Shown: positions 33,533-44,924, counted from the first letter of the stretch. The stretch is DNA of 64,000 nucleotides from UBA2377 sp964525935 (GCA_964525935.1 CAZGJZ010000004.1:1-64000); one strand, 5' to 3'. Program-made: numbers and translations. Notes: generated by a model not told the origin, from the letters alone.

Positions 33533-34270
33533 ATGAGCGCCCAAAAAACGAAGGTGGAGGACAATGGCTGGGACAAATCCGCGGGCCCGTGGCTGCGGTT
33601 GATGGAGCAGGGCGATCCGAATCGCGTGCTCCTGCTCGACGAGGTGATGCTCGGGCTGTGCGGCGAGGTGCGCGGACTCGACGTGCTCGATGTCGGCTGC
33701 GGCGAGGGCCGGTTTTGCCGCATGCTCGCGGCGCGCGGGGCGAAAACGGTGGGGGTTGACCCGACGACGGCGTTGATCGCCGAGGCGAGGCGGCAGCAGC
33801 CGGCGGGCGTTTTTCATGAAGCCGGGGCGGAAGCGCTGCCGCTGGGCGAGGCGAGCGTGGATCTCGTGGTGAGTTATGTTTCGCTCGTGGACATCCCGGA
33901 CTTTCGCAGTGCGATCCGCGAGATGGCGCGGGTGGTGCGGCCCGGCGGACGCGTGGTGATGGCGAACCTCAATGGCTTTATCACGGCGACGACGCGGTTC
34001 TGGGCGCGCGATGAGATGAACAACAAGCTGCACTGGACGATGGACAATTACACAGTCGAGCGGCCGAACCGTGCGGAATGGGCGGGGATCTCGGTGGTCA
34101 ACTGGCACCGCCCGCAGTCGGCCTACCTGCAGGCGTTCCTCGGCACGGGGCTGCGGCTGGAGCATTTTGACGAGCCGCAGCCAAAGCCGGAAGCACTCAA
34201 GGTGCGACCCGAGATGAACGACTTCCGCCGCGCCCCGTTGTTTTGCACGATGGCGTGGCGGAAAGCGTGA
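33533..34270 (+). CDS. Class I SAM-dependent methyltransferase
   Basis: The start at 33533 (MSAQKTKVEDNGWDKSAGPW) gives 245 residues of Methyltransf_11 type. SAM-binding motif I is LDVLDVGCGEGRFCRML, the acidic end of strand 2 is GVDPTTALI, and motif II is EASVDLVVSYVSLVDIPDF, followed by VRPGGRVVMANL. The C-terminal part (NKLHWTMDNYTVERPNRAEW) probably forms the substrate lid. It transfers a methyl group to an unidentified small molecule. It is divergent from the ArsR operon. Confidence 0.9.
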   Translation: MSAQKTKVEDNGWDKSAGPWLRLMEQGDPNRVLLLDEVMLGLCGEVRGLDVLDVGCGEGRFCRMLAARGAKTVGVDPTTALIAEARRQQPAGVFHEAGAEALPLGEASVDLVVSYVSLVDIPDFRSAIREMARVVRPGGRVVMANLNGFITATTRFWARDEMNNKLHWTMDNYTVERPNRAEWAGISVVNWHRPQSAYLQAFLGTGLRLEHFDEPQPKPEALKVRPEMNDFRRAPLFCTMAWRKA

Positions 34271-34291
34271 AGCGTCCGCGGTCGTGAACGG

Positions 34292-34510
34292 TTACGGCTG
34301 GGCGGGGGCGTCGACCTTGAAGGCGAGCTGGTTGCCGGAGGGATCGGAGAAGAAGGCGAGCCAGACGTCGCGGCCCTGCCAGTTTTTGACGAGGCAGTGC
34401 GGTGAGTCGCCGACGGTGACGCCGGCGCGCTTGAGCAGGGTCTTGGCTTGGTGCTTGAGGTGTTCGAGGCTGGCCCGCGGGGCGATGCGGGCGTCGATTT
34501 TCTGATTCAT
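34292..34510 (-). CDS. Short protein resembling the C-terminal half of a VOC/glyoxalase domain
   Basis: From ATG 34510 the frame encodes 72 residues. The last half, SPHCLVKNWQGRDVWLAFFS followed by DPSGNQLAF, is the final strand pair of a VOC-type (glyoxalase/bleomycin-resistance) module, while the first half (ASLEHLKHQAKTLLKRAGVT) supplies only a helix. A complete VOC protein needs two such modules, about 120 residues. It may therefore be a remnant, a half-module that dimerises, or a C-terminal fragment whose N-terminal part was lost. It is convergent with the methyltransferase gene, 21 bp away. Function is not assigned. Confidence 0.5.
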   Translation of the reverse strand: MNQKIDARIAPRASLEHLKHQAKTLLKRAGVTVGDSPHCLVKNWQGRDVWLAFFSDPSGNQLAFKVDAPAQP

Positions 34511-34657
34511 GGGAGAGCTCCTGAGGAGCTGCCGTTCGCGCAGGACAGCGGGGTGATGGCTGTGGAAGCTGGTAGGCTTTTGCCTTTTCCGCGAACTGGA
34601 GGTGCCCAGAACACCGCCACTCTGCAAAGCCCGTGGACCGGCGCCGTCAAGGGTTCG

Positions 34658-34966
34658 TCAGCGCTGGTCCGGCGGGATGGAGCGGAGGGCGGTGCACCAA
34701 CGGGCATGGGTGGCGGGATCGACGGGGCGGTGTTTCATCGTCGTGCTGGCTGGGTCGGCGCCGAGGTAGTTGTTGCCGCGCCAGTTTTTGGCCGGGCGAA
34801 TGGGGCGCGGCGTAAAGCCGCCACCGCAGTTGGGGCAGACGTTGAAGAGGATGGTTTCCACGCAGGTGGCGCAGAAGGTGCACTCGTAGGAGCAAATGCG
34901 GGCTTCGGTCGAGGCGGGCGGGAGGACGCGGTTGCAGTGTTCGCAGGTGGGGCGGAGCTGGAGCAT
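34658..34966 (-). CDS. DUF1272 zinc-ribbon-like protein
   Basis: A 102-residue protein opening MLQLRPTCEHCNRVLPPAST followed by EARICSYECTFCATC, then NVCPNCGGGF. Eight cysteines in four C-x-x-C-like pairs suggest one or two structural zinc sites, the recognised DUF1272 pattern. The basic tail (RPIRPAKNWRG) and C-terminal 30 residues go beyond the core domain. Function is unknown in the family. The start codon has a 4x7-bp repeat cassette 18 bp upstream (34984-35011), which may influence its leader. Confidence 0.85.
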   Translation of the reverse strand: MLQLRPTCEHCNRVLPPASTEARICSYECTFCATCVETILFNVCPNCGGGFTPRPIRPAKNWRGNNYLGADPASTTMKHRPVDPATHARWCTALRSIPPDQR

Positions 34967-34983
34967 GGGAGAAGGAGCGAAGG

Positions 34984-35011
34984 AAGTTGAAGGGGGAAAG
35001 TTGAAAGGTGA
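34984..35011 (+). repeat. Four-unit heptamer cassette, intergenic
   Basis: Four consecutive 7-mers read AAGTTGA, AGGGGGA, AAGTTGA, AAGGTGA. The cassette lies between the divergent DUF1272 and SRPBCC genes and is the least regular of the set because of the second unit. Confidence 0.5.
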
Positions 35012-35163
35012 AAGACGGATTCGGCGTCGCTTGGACTCGGCGTGGTGAACAGGATTCCTTGGGCTAGTGGGGCGTGATGGGATTTTGCGGTGTGTCGTCC
35101 GGCTTGCCCCGAGGGGGACAGTGTCATGGGATTGAGATTAAACTATCAACCCCGCCCAATCCG

Positions 35164-35646
35164 ATGTCCTCACCTGTTGCTGCTTTTCCGGCTGATCGTG
35201 AACTCGTCCTCCAGCGCGTGTTGAATGCGCCGCGTGAAAAGCTCTGGCGGTGCTGGACCGAGCCGGCGCTGATCGTGCAGTGGTTCACGCCGGCGCCGTG
35301 GAAGACGGTGAAGGCCGTGGTGGATGTGCGCGCCGGCGGTTCAAGCGTCATCACGATGCAGTCGCCCGAGGGCCAGGAGTTCCCGAATCCGGGCATCTAC
35401 CTGGAAGTCGTGCCGAATGAGAAACTCGTCTTCACCGATGCGTTCACGTCGGCGTGGGTGCCGTCGGAAAAGCCATTTTTCACCGGCATTCTCACCTTTG
35501 AGGACGCCGGTCCCGGCAAGACGCGCTACACGGCGCGGGCCCGGCACTGGACCGTCGCCGACCGCGAGGCCCACGAGAAGATGGGCTTTCACGAAGGCTG
35601 GGGCGCCGCGGCCAACCAACTCGAGGCGCTGGCGCAGAAACTTTGA
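35164..35646 (+). CDS. SRPBCC/AHSA1-like protein
   Basis: The start at 35164 (MSSPVAAFPADRELVLQRVL) gives 160 residues. AHSA1 features are NAPREKLWRCWTEPALIVQW, TPAPWKTVKAVVDVRAGG, and the C-terminal MGFHEGWGAAANQLEALAQK helix. These START-fold proteins bind small hydrophobic ligands or act as stress-related accessory factors. It is not adjacent to an ArsR gene, unlike the paralogue at 32514-33056, and the two differ clearly in sequence. It converges on the DUF1428 gene. Confidence 0.88.
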   Translation: MSSPVAAFPADRELVLQRVLNAPREKLWRCWTEPALIVQWFTPAPWKTVKAVVDVRAGGSSVITMQSPEGQEFPNPGIYLEVVPNEKLVFTDAFTSAWVPSEKPFFTGILTFEDAGPGKTRYTARARHWTVADREAHEKMGFHEGWGAAANQLEALAQKL

Positions 35647-35701
35647 GCCTGCGCGCCCTCGCTGGCGGTGGACGCGGCCTTTCCACCAACGGCGGAAAAA
35701 A

Positions 35702-36067
35702 TCAGAGGTCCACGACGGCCTTGAAGCCGCCGTAGGCCATGCGCTTGAAATCGAAGGGCGGGTTTTTCGGATCGCACATCGTGGCCATGCGTGGATCGGC
35801 CATGACCTTTTTGTTCACGGCGTCGCGATGCGCGCGGGATTTGTAGAGGATGTAGGAGAAGAAGACCGTCTCGCTGGGCTTGGCCCTGGCGAGCTTGGAG
35901 AATTGCATGACGATACCCTTGATCTTCAGGTCGTCGCCGACGCATTCGAGGTAGGCGAGGGCGCCGTGCTCTTTCCAGACTTTGCCGGCCTGGGCGGCCA
36001 TGCGGCGATAGGTGGCGATTTTGCGTTTCGGAACCGGGATGACGAAGCCGTCGACGTAGTGGGGCAT
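35702..36067 (-). CDS. DUF1428 family protein
   Basis: A 121-residue protein with the full DUF1428 pattern: MPHYVDGFVIPVPKRKIATY, AGKVWKEHGALAYLECVGDD, VFFSYILYKSRAHRDAVNKK and FDFKRMAYGGFKAVVDL at the C-terminus. The ferredoxin-like (dimeric alpha/beta barrel) fold suggests a small enzyme or stress protein; no activity is established. It stands alone between two unrelated genes, with 66 bp to the rhomboid stop upstream. The length and both ends match the family, so start and stop are secure. Confidence 0.92.
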   Translation of the reverse strand: MPHYVDGFVIPVPKRKIATYRRMAAQAGKVWKEHGALAYLECVGDDLKIKGIVMQFSKLARAKPSETVFFSYILYKSRAHRDAVNKKVMADPRMATMCDPKNPPFDFKRMAYGGFKAVVDL

Positions 36068-36133
36068 AGGTGGGATGGGTTGAAGGGGATAGACTGGGCG
36101 GACGGAGATGGGTTCAAAATATAGCCACCCGGT

Positions 36134-37621
36134 TTACTTGGCGGCGTGGTTTTCGAGGGCGGTGAGCGCGGCGTCCACCTTGGCGTCGTCTTCGAGAAAG
36201 CGGGCGACGGCGGTCTGGTCATGGGCGCGCAAACCGTTCGAGAGGTAGCGGAGACTCTTGGCGCGGAGATCGAAAATATTCACCAAGGCCTGGCGTGACG
36301 CGGCGGTGGATTTCGCGGGGTCCAGATCCAGCGCGGCCAGCTTTTGACTCCAGCTCTCGTAAAAGGGTGTCAGCTTGGTCTCCAGCCACTGGGCGTATTC
36401 GTCGTGCGTGGCGGGATCGTCGATGGTGGCGAAGAGCTCGGCTTGGCGCTTGAGCAGACCGGGTTCGTCGCGGAGGAAATCTTTATTAACCTCCTCCCAC
36501 GCGAGGATGTCCTTGATGCGGTAGTCGTAGCGCGGCGTGAGGACGACACCGAGGACCAGCACGACGGCGAGCACGGCTGCGCCGAGTTGCAGGCGGCGGG
36601 CGGTGTCGCGGGCGCGGATGCCGGCATCGAGCGGCAGGGCGAGCAGCCAGCCGAAGGCGAGACCGCCCGCGAGGCCGCCGAGGTGCGCGGCGTTGTCGAT
36701 GCCGGACTTGGCCAGACCGTAGAGGATGTTGTAGCCCGCGAAGGTCAGCGTGCTCTTCAGCATGGGCTGGTAAACGCTCCGCGGCATGGCCTGCTTTTCC
36801 CGCAGCATGTAGCCGAGGATCATGCCATAGACGCCGAAGACCGCGCCCGAGGCGCCGGCGCTCCACGACTGGTCGCCGTGCCACGCGATGCTGGCGAGGC
36901 CGCCCGCCAGGCCGCTCGCGAGGTAGGCGAGCACGTAGGGCCAGCGGCCCAGCAGCTTTTCCACGAAGTGCCCGACTTGGAACAGCGCCCACATGTTGAG
37001 CGCCAGGTGCAGGAGGCCGAAGTGCGTGAACATGCTCGTCAGCAACCGCCACCACTCGCCATCGGTCGTGGCGGCGCCGTTGTTGGCGCCGTAGAGGATG
37101 TAGGGCATCATGCTGGCCACATCGAACCAGCCGGCGCCGAGACAGCCCATGATGACGAACGCCACGAGATTGAGCGCGATGATGAGGGTGGTGGCCGAGG
37201 TCCACGTGCTCTGGGGCCCCGCGACCGCATCGAGCCGCGCGCTGAATTCGGCCCCCTCGACGAACTCCGTGTCGAGTGTCGTAGGCAGCAGGCCGGCGAC
37301 GGCCTGGGCCTCGGCGGCGTCTTTGAGATGAAACGCGAACGGGTGCTTGTATTTGCCGGATTTTCCGAGGGCAGTCTTGAACTGCACGGTGCGGCCCGAG
37401 ACGACGACGTTGGTGATGTCTTCGGGGCGGAAAACGAGCGAGCCGGTTTTGGCGGCGAAGAACCCGCGAGGCTTGCCCGTGAACGTGTAGGTGGGCCCGA
37501 CCGAGGAGATCGTCAGCGAGCCTGGCCCTTTAAAGTCCTGATTGTAGATCGCGCTGGAATAGAGGTTGTAGTCGAGTGCGTGAGAGAGCTCGCGGGCGGA
37601 GTCGGGGGAGGTGTCAGTCAT
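36134..37621 (-). CDS. Rhomboid family intramembrane serine protease
   Basis: At 495 residues this is a large rhomboid. An N-terminal domain of about 150 residues (SLTISSVGPTYTFTGKPRGF onward) looks like a beta-rich cytosolic module. The six-helix core then carries HFGLLHLALNMWALFQVGHF, the nucleophile Ser in SAGASGAVFGVYG and the catalytic His in NAAHLGGLAGGL. A C-terminal helical domain of about 140 residues follows one more membrane helix (LGAAVLAVVLVLGVVLT). The dyad is intact, so it should cleave membrane proteins in the bilayer. It contrasts with the His-less relative at 23885-24748. Confidence 0.92.
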   Translation of the reverse strand: MTDTSPDSARELSHALDYNLYSSAIYNQDFKGPGSLTISSVGPTYTFTGKPRGFFAAKTGSLVFRPEDITNVVVSGRTVQFKTALGKSGKYKHPFAFHLKDAAEAQAVAGLLPTTLDTEFVEGAEFSARLDAVAGPQSTWTSATTLIIALNLVAFVIMGCLGAGWFDVASMMPYILYGANNGAATTDGEWWRLLTSMFTHFGLLHLALNMWALFQVGHFVEKLLGRWPYVLAYLASGLAGGLASIAWHGDQSWSAGASGAVFGVYGMILGYMLREKQAMPRSVYQPMLKSTLTFAGYNILYGLAKSGIDNAAHLGGLAGGLAFGWLLALPLDAGIRARDTARRLQLGAAVLAVVLVLGVVLTPRYDYRIKDILAWEEVNKDFLRDEPGLLKRQAELFATIDDPATHDEYAQWLETKLTPFYESWSQKLAALDLDPAKSTAASRQALVNIFDLRAKSLRYLSNGLRAHDQTAVARFLEDDAKVDAALTALENHAAK

Positions 37622-37856
37622 TGGACGATGAGCCTGATGATGCCCAATCTAGAATGGGCGTAAAGCATGGGTTGCCCGATACACTCGATCGTTCACTGCA
37701 CTAGCACCTCCAGGCTGAGAGAGTCTGAGTTTGTCAATTGTCGAGGCATGACGCCGTTTTGGGCCTTTCTGAGTTTCCGCCGCTCTGTCCTAATTGGGAT
37801 CGTTTTCTAAGTAGGGAAGAGCTTGCCGTGTTTCATGGGATCGGACGGAGTTGGGC

Positions 37857-39470
37857 ATGCCCCTCTTATCGACCGTGATGGTGATATGGCTATTGCTGGC
37901 GTGCCGGCTGTTCGCAGCCACGGTGGATATTTCTGGCGAAAGACTGGAGTATCTATCGGCGGATGCGAAAGCGGTGATTGCCAAGATGGAGAATCAAGAG
38001 CCTGCCATTGTGCTGAAGCATGCGACCAAGCTGACGAAAAAGCATCCGGAAAACGTCGAGCTTTGGATGATCGTAGGGTCACTCGAGGCTACACTCGGTG
38101 AATACGATAAAGCAGTCGCGGCCTTGGAGAAGGGTGTGCGAGGTCAAGCTAGCGATGTGCCATTTTTCCTGCTGATTGCGCGGATCAGCGAAGACCGGGC
38201 ACAACTTGGGCCTGGCGGCGTTCGTCGTGAAGGCATGGTGGAATTCAGGCCGAACGATCCCAAGCGGCCGAGGGAAGACGAAACAACTTTCAAGGCCAGA
38301 CAAGAGCGGATTGCGGCCGAGCAATACCGGCGGGCCTTGGCGCTGAAACCGCGCGTGAAGCCCTATCAAGTCAAGCGGGTGGAATTGCTGCTGCGTGCGG
38401 GTGACGTCCGAGAAGCTCTCACGGAAGGTCGCGGATACCTGAAGGAAAATCCTGATGAAGCCGGCTTATGGTTGCAGGTGGCCAAGGCTGCAGTGGAACT
38501 CAAACAATGGACGGAGGCGCAAGAGGCAGCCGAGAAATGTCTAACTCTACGGCGGACAGACTCCGAGGTTTATCAAGTTTTGGCCCAATGCGCGGCCCAA
38601 GCCGGACGGGCTGAGGAAGCTGAGGCTTGGAAGCGGCAGGTGCAGTTTTACGCGTTTGTCCCGTCGTTCGTGGAGGCGTCATATACACAAGAAAACTACG
38701 ATCGATTGCGGCCATTGCTGATCCCACGAAATCCAGAAGCGACCGAGAAGCAGAATCGGGATTGGGTGGAAGCCGCCAAGGCGGCTATTGATGCATTGCT
38801 TCACGATAAATCGGAAGATTCCACTCATCTGTTGGGCGCCATCGCCTGGCGTCACGAATGGCACGGTCGCGTGGAGGATACGATTTATCGTGAATTGGAG
38901 GCGCGACGAGCCGAAGCGATGTTAGTGGTATTATTCGCGCGTGCGAACTCCTACTGCACGATGGGAAGCTGTGGACCGGCATTGGCCCGACTGCGCAGCG
39001 AGGCTGCCTTTCCGTTGATCGTAGAACGATTACCTGCGGATCGGAATATGTTTAGCATGAATATACCCGAGGCTTTGGCGATCTATGGGCGCCCCGAGGC
39101 GGTCGCTCCGCTGGGTCAAGCTCTGGCTGAAGCCAGGCAGCAAGCGGCAAGGGTCCGGGGCTCCGTGGACGCGATGATGGGAGGATTCGGAGTGAACTAT
39201 TTTATCGAGCGCAGCATTTGGGCTTTGAGCTGCTTTAAGACGCCGGAGGCGAAAGGTGTTTTACAGGATGTCGCTCAGGATAAGGCCTGGAGGTTACATG
39301 CGACGGCCGCGCTATTCGCGCAGTCAGGAGAGCGAGCTTATTTCGACGCACTTATGCAGCAACTTCAGCGGAATCCGGCGGAGGCTGAATCGATAGCCAG
39401 TAGATTTCGAGCGAACGAGTTGCCGGAAGCAGCACAAGTTGAAGCTTTGGTTCCGTCAAAGAAGAGCTGA
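37857..39470 (+). CDS. Exported TPR-repeat protein
   Basis: The start at ATG 37857 (TTG at 37851 is also possible) gives an export signal: MPLLSTVMVIWLLLACRLFA. This could be cut after LFA or, if LLAC acts as a weak lipobox, lipidated. TPR-like helix pairs run through the first 260 residues (AIVLKHATKLTKKHPENVEL, WLQVAKAAVELKQWTEAQEA), followed by a HEAT-like C-terminal half (LNSEAAFPLI-type helices, MNIPEALAIYGRPEAVAPLG). It is probably a periplasmic scaffold. No partner is evident; the gene stands alone, and codon use is more AT-rich than in its neighbours. Confidence 0.65.
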   Translation: MPLLSTVMVIWLLLACRLFAATVDISGERLEYLSADAKAVIAKMENQEPAIVLKHATKLTKKHPENVELWMIVGSLEATLGEYDKAVAALEKGVRGQASDVPFFLLIARISEDRAQLGPGGVRREGMVEFRPNDPKRPREDETTFKARQERIAAEQYRRALALKPRVKPYQVKRVELLLRAGDVREALTEGRGYLKENPDEAGLWLQVAKAAVELKQWTEAQEAAEKCLTLRRTDSEVYQVLAQCAAQAGRAEEAEAWKRQVQFYAFVPSFVEASYTQENYDRLRPLLIPRNPEATEKQNRDWVEAAKAAIDALLHDKSEDSTHLLGAIAWRHEWHGRVEDTIYRELEARRAEAMLVVLFARANSYCTMGSCGPALARLRSEAAFPLIVERLPADRNMFSMNIPEALAIYGRPEAVAPLGQALAEARQQAARVRGSVDAMMGGFGVNYFIERSIWALSCFKTPEAKGVLQDVAQDKAWRLHATAALFAQSGERAYFDALMQQLQRNPAEAESIASRFRANELPEAAQVEALVPSKKS

Positions 39471-39505
39471 ATTCGTGTGATGGTCCACATGAGGTCCCCG
39501 CTATT

Positions 39506-40264
39506 TTACGAGCGCGGGCCGGCCGATTTTGTGGTCACGATGTGAAGGAAGATGGGCTGATCGATGGTGAGGCGGCCGGTGCGGGTGACGGTGCCGTAGA
39601 TACCGGCGTTGTTTTGGTTGGCGCGGACGGCGGCTTTCATCACGGCCGGCGCGGTAGCCGCGGAGTCGGGGTCGAGGTTGATCATCGCGCAACGGAGGTC
39701 GCGCATGGTCACGGCGATGGCGGGAGCGTCGGCTTCCTGGCCGAAGGAGAGCGTGCCGCCTAGCCACTCGTCTTCCTGGAAGGGAACGGGACGGAGCAAA
39801 CGCACCAGCACATTGGGGCGGAAACGGCGGACGTCTGGACTTAGTTCGGCGAGGCGGCCGATTTCGTCCACCGTCGCGGAGGCGATGACGGAGAGGCTGG
39901 CATCGTCGAAGATGCCGTGCTTCAGGTGCATCATTTGCACGGGTTCGCCGCGGCGGCGTTCGATCTCGGCGGCGAGTTCTTCGCCGAAGATTGGGAGCGA
40001 TTGGCCTTCGGGGGTGCGGACGTGCGTGGGTAGGTCGTCGGCGGTTTCGTTTTCGGTGCGGTGCGGCGTGAAGCGGAGCAGGTCAGGGAGTTTGCCGGCG
40101 GTCAGCCATGGAAAGCCGCCGCGGTCATTGAGGCGGCGGAAGGCGAAGCGGCGGTCGCCTTCGAGGCCGTGCCAGCCCAGCGTGGCGGACTCGAGGCGTT
40201 CGCCGGCCATGGACTTCACGGGGTAGCGGAAGATCGCCTCGATGTGGCCGATTTCGATGGGCAT
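39506..40264 (-). CDS. MOSC domain protein
   Basis: At 252 residues it contains the N-terminal beta-barrel (IEAIFRYPVKSMAGERLESA, WHGLEGDRRFAFRR) and the MOSC core (VRRFRPNVLVRLLRPVPFQE, DEWLGGTLSFG, MRDLRCAMINLDPDSA). The Cys in LRCAMI matches the position proposed to bind molybdenum cofactor sulfur. MOSC proteins resemble the C-terminal domain of molybdenum cofactor sulfurases and mARC-type reductases, handling N-hydroxylated compounds or sulfur transfer. The stop is followed by intergenic sequence and the convergent TPR gene. An inverted-repeat element starts 14 bp upstream of its start codon. Confidence 0.9.
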   Translation of the reverse strand: MPIEIGHIEAIFRYPVKSMAGERLESATLGWHGLEGDRRFAFRRLNDRGGFPWLTAGKLPDLLRFTPHRTENETADDLPTHVRTPEGQSLPIFGEELAAEIERRRGEPVQMMHLKHGIFDDASLSVIASATVDEIGRLAELSPDVRRFRPNVLVRLLRPVPFQEDEWLGGTLSFGQEADAPAIAVTMRDLRCAMINLDPDSAATAPAVMKAAVRANQNNAGIYGTVTRTGRLTIDQPIFLHIVTTKSAGPRS

Positions 40265-40278
40265 GGGTGAAAGGATTT

Positions 40279-40383
40279 ACCACGAAACACACGAAATACA
40301 CGAAAGGGGCGAGGGCTCTGAAAACGGAGATGAATGCCACTTATCACTCTCTCATTTTTAGTGTATTTCGTGTGTTTCGTGGT
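40279..40383. repeat. 105-bp inverted-repeat element without ORF
   Basis: Perfect 23-bp terminal arms begin ACCACGAAACACACG on the left and end CGTGTGTTTCGTGGT on the right, enclosing 59 bp. The arms consist of CACGAAA-type words at a period of about 9 bp and match in style the arms flanking the GxxExxY gene at 57197-57627. It lies between the MOSC and metH C-terminal genes. Confidence 0.85.
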
Positions 40384-40404
40384 TTCTCAAATCGTGGTTC
40401 TGGC

Positions 40405-43167
<2,763 letters not shown>

Positions 43168-43270
43168 GCTTAAATGGCCAAGGAAAGGACCGATGGCGGG
43201 GGTCGGAGGCCTAGGTTGACGGAAAATTGCATGGGAAATGGGTCATTGAATTCCGGGCATGCCGCGGGGG

Positions 43271-44335
43271 TCAGGCCACGGTGAGAGGTTCGAGGCCGCT
43301 GAGGTTGAGGGCGGTGCGGGGGGCGGCGGGTGGGCGCGGCGGGCGGCCTTTCACGGCGGCGGCGATGGCGGCGATGTGCGGGGGCGTGGAGCCGCAGCAG
43401 CCGCCGACGAGGTTGACGAAGCCGGCGGCGGCGAACTCGCCCAGAATGGCGGCCATGTCGGCGGGCGTCTCATCGTAACCGCCAAAGGCGTTGGGGAGGC
43501 CGGCGTTGGGGTAGCAGGTGACGTAGCAGTCGGCGAGGCCGGCGAGTTCCTCGACGTAGGGACGCATGGCGGCGCCGCCGAGCGCGCAGTTGATGCCGAC
43601 GGAAAAGGGGCGGGCGTGGCGGATGCTGTTATAGAAGGCGCCGATGGTCTGGCCGGAAAGGGTGCGGCCGGAGGCGTCGGTGATGGTGACGGAGATCATC
43701 ACGGGCAAGCGCGTGCCGGTCTCGTCGAAGACGGCTTCGATGGCGAAGAGGGCGGCCTTGGCGTTGAGGGTGTCGAAGATGGTTTCGACGAGGAGGAGGT
43801 CGACGCCGGCGGCGACCAGCGCGCGGACCTGTTCGGTGTAGGCGGTGACGACCTGGTCCCACGTGACGGCGCGGAAGTCGGGGCGGTTGACGTCGGGCGA
43901 GAGCGAGAGCGTGCGGTTGAGCGGGCCGATGGCGCCGGCGACGAAGCAGCGGCGGCCAGGCGTGGCAGCCTCGGCGCGGACGGCGGCGCGGCGGGCGCAG
44001 GCGACGGCGGCGGCGTTGAGCTCGGGGATGATGGATTCGAGGGCGTAGTCGGCCTGCGCGATCGTGGTGGAGCTAAAGGTGTTGGTCTCGACGATGTCGG
44101 CGCCGGCGGCGAAGTAGTCGAAGTGGATTTGCTCGATGAGGGCGGGGCGGGTGAGGGCGAGCAGGTCGTTGTTACCGCGAAGGTCGTGGGGATGGGCCTG
44201 GAAGCGTTCGCCGCGAAAATCCGCCTCGGTGAGATTATAGGTCTGGATCATCGAGCCCATCGCGCCGTCGAGGACGGCAATGCGCGCGCGGAAGATCGCA
44301 TTGAGCTCATCAAGCGTGGAGGGACGGGGGGGCAT
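43271..44335 (-). CDS. metH: Methionine synthase homocysteine-binding domain as a separate protein
   Basis: This is the N-terminal module of MetH as its own gene. The start at Met 44335 (MPPRPSTLDELNAIFRARIA) gives 354 residues. The barrel contains VLDGAMGSMIQTYNLTEADF, GADIVETNTFSSTTIAQADY and GAIGPLNRTLSLSPDVNRPD. Zinc ligands are the Cys of INCALGG and the pair in GGCCGSTPPHI. It ends LSGLEPLTVA, the sequence that in full-length MetH leads into the folate domain, so the split falls exactly at the domain junction. It must pair with the downstream 920-residue protein. The two reading frames do not overlap; 103 bp separate them. Confidence 0.93.
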   Translation of the reverse strand: MPPRPSTLDELNAIFRARIAVLDGAMGSMIQTYNLTEADFRGERFQAHPHDLRGNNDLLALTRPALIEQIHFDYFAAGADIVETNTFSSTTIAQADYALESIIPELNAAAVACARRAAVRAEAATPGRRCFVAGAIGPLNRTLSLSPDVNRPDFRAVTWDQVVTAYTEQVRALVAAGVDLLLVETIFDTLNAKAALFAIEAVFDETGTRLPVMISVTITDASGRTLSGQTIGAFYNSIRHARPFSVGINCALGGAAMRPYVEELAGLADCYVTCYPNAGLPNAFGGYDETPADMAAILGEFAAAGFVNLVGGCCGSTPPHIAAIAAAVKGRPPRPPAAPRTALNLSGLEPLTVA

Positions 44336-44435
44336 GCGGAGAGAACAAAGGAGTTGGACGGGTTTGGCAAGTAACATATCCACGCATCAGTATTTGATGA
44401 TATGAATTATGCTTGTCGTAGGCGGGCCGCCCGCG

Positions 44436-44706
44436 CAGGGTGCCGGCGCCTGACGTTCTTTTTTAACTTTTGGGAAACAGGGAAGGCCGTGAAAACCGGC
44501 CACAGTTCGCGCTGCGGTAACGCATCACAGACCCCCAGCCCGCATCAGGCGGGTGCAAAGCCAATCGGGACTCCGGTTCCGGTGAAGGCGAGGGGCGAGG
44601 CCGCGCGGAGCGCGCAAGTAACAAGGACCAAGGATCAAGTAACCAGCATCGGAGCGGCGGGAGCCGACCGGTTCCTTCTGCTTGAAGACTTGATCCCTGG
44701 CACTTG
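44436..44706 (+). ncRNA. Cobalamin riboswitch (approximate bounds)
   Basis: The leader of the btuB-like gene contains riboswitch hallmarks in order: a GGTGCCGGC 5' strand, the core GGGAAACAGGGAAGG then CCGTGAAAACCGGCCAC, GCGCTGCGGTAACGC, an AAAGCCAATCGG element, GGTGAAGGCG, then GAAGACTTGATCCCTGGCAC near the 3' end. The GTGCC/GGCAC ends can pair to close P1. The long variable arm between GGTGAAGGCG and the 3' box contains a four-unit heptamer cassette (44615-44642). About 218 nt of leader follow before the start codon. Control is probably repression of the B12 receptor by adenosyl- or methylcobalamin. Boundaries were judged by eye, so a covariance-model search is needed to fix them. Confidence 0.75.
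44615..44642 (+). repeat. Four-unit heptamer cassette within the riboswitch
   Basis: Four consecutive 7-mers read CAAGTAA, CAAGGAC, CAAGGAT, CAAGTAA. It sits in a peripheral, variable arm of the cobalamin riboswitch. Confidence 0.75.
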
Positions 44707-44924
44707 TGCGCAACGCGCCCATATGCGGAGTCCGAATATCTGCTCCCCGAAGGCTCACGCGAACGGTTGCGCGGCCGCCTCACGGCGGCGGCCGGCCGAT
44801 TTGCAAAACTTCATCGCCAAAATGAAGCGTGAGAGCGACGACGCCACCGCGTGTCGCCGAGCCAATGGGCCGGCGGCGTCCGGCGGGGTGGTCTGCTCTT
44901 GCTCGTTAGCCCAGCAGATCATCC

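Noticed and set aside
43259..44374. 371-residue plus-strand frame across the MetH N-terminal gene
   Set aside because: Antisense shadow made of Gly/Asp/Glu repeats; the minus-strand product is an intact conserved enzyme.
44679..44706. Second run of CAAG-like 7-mers opposite the 44615 cassette
   Set aside because: It coincides with the conserved 3' box of the cobalamin riboswitch (GAAG...CCTGGCAC), and one unit is out of register.
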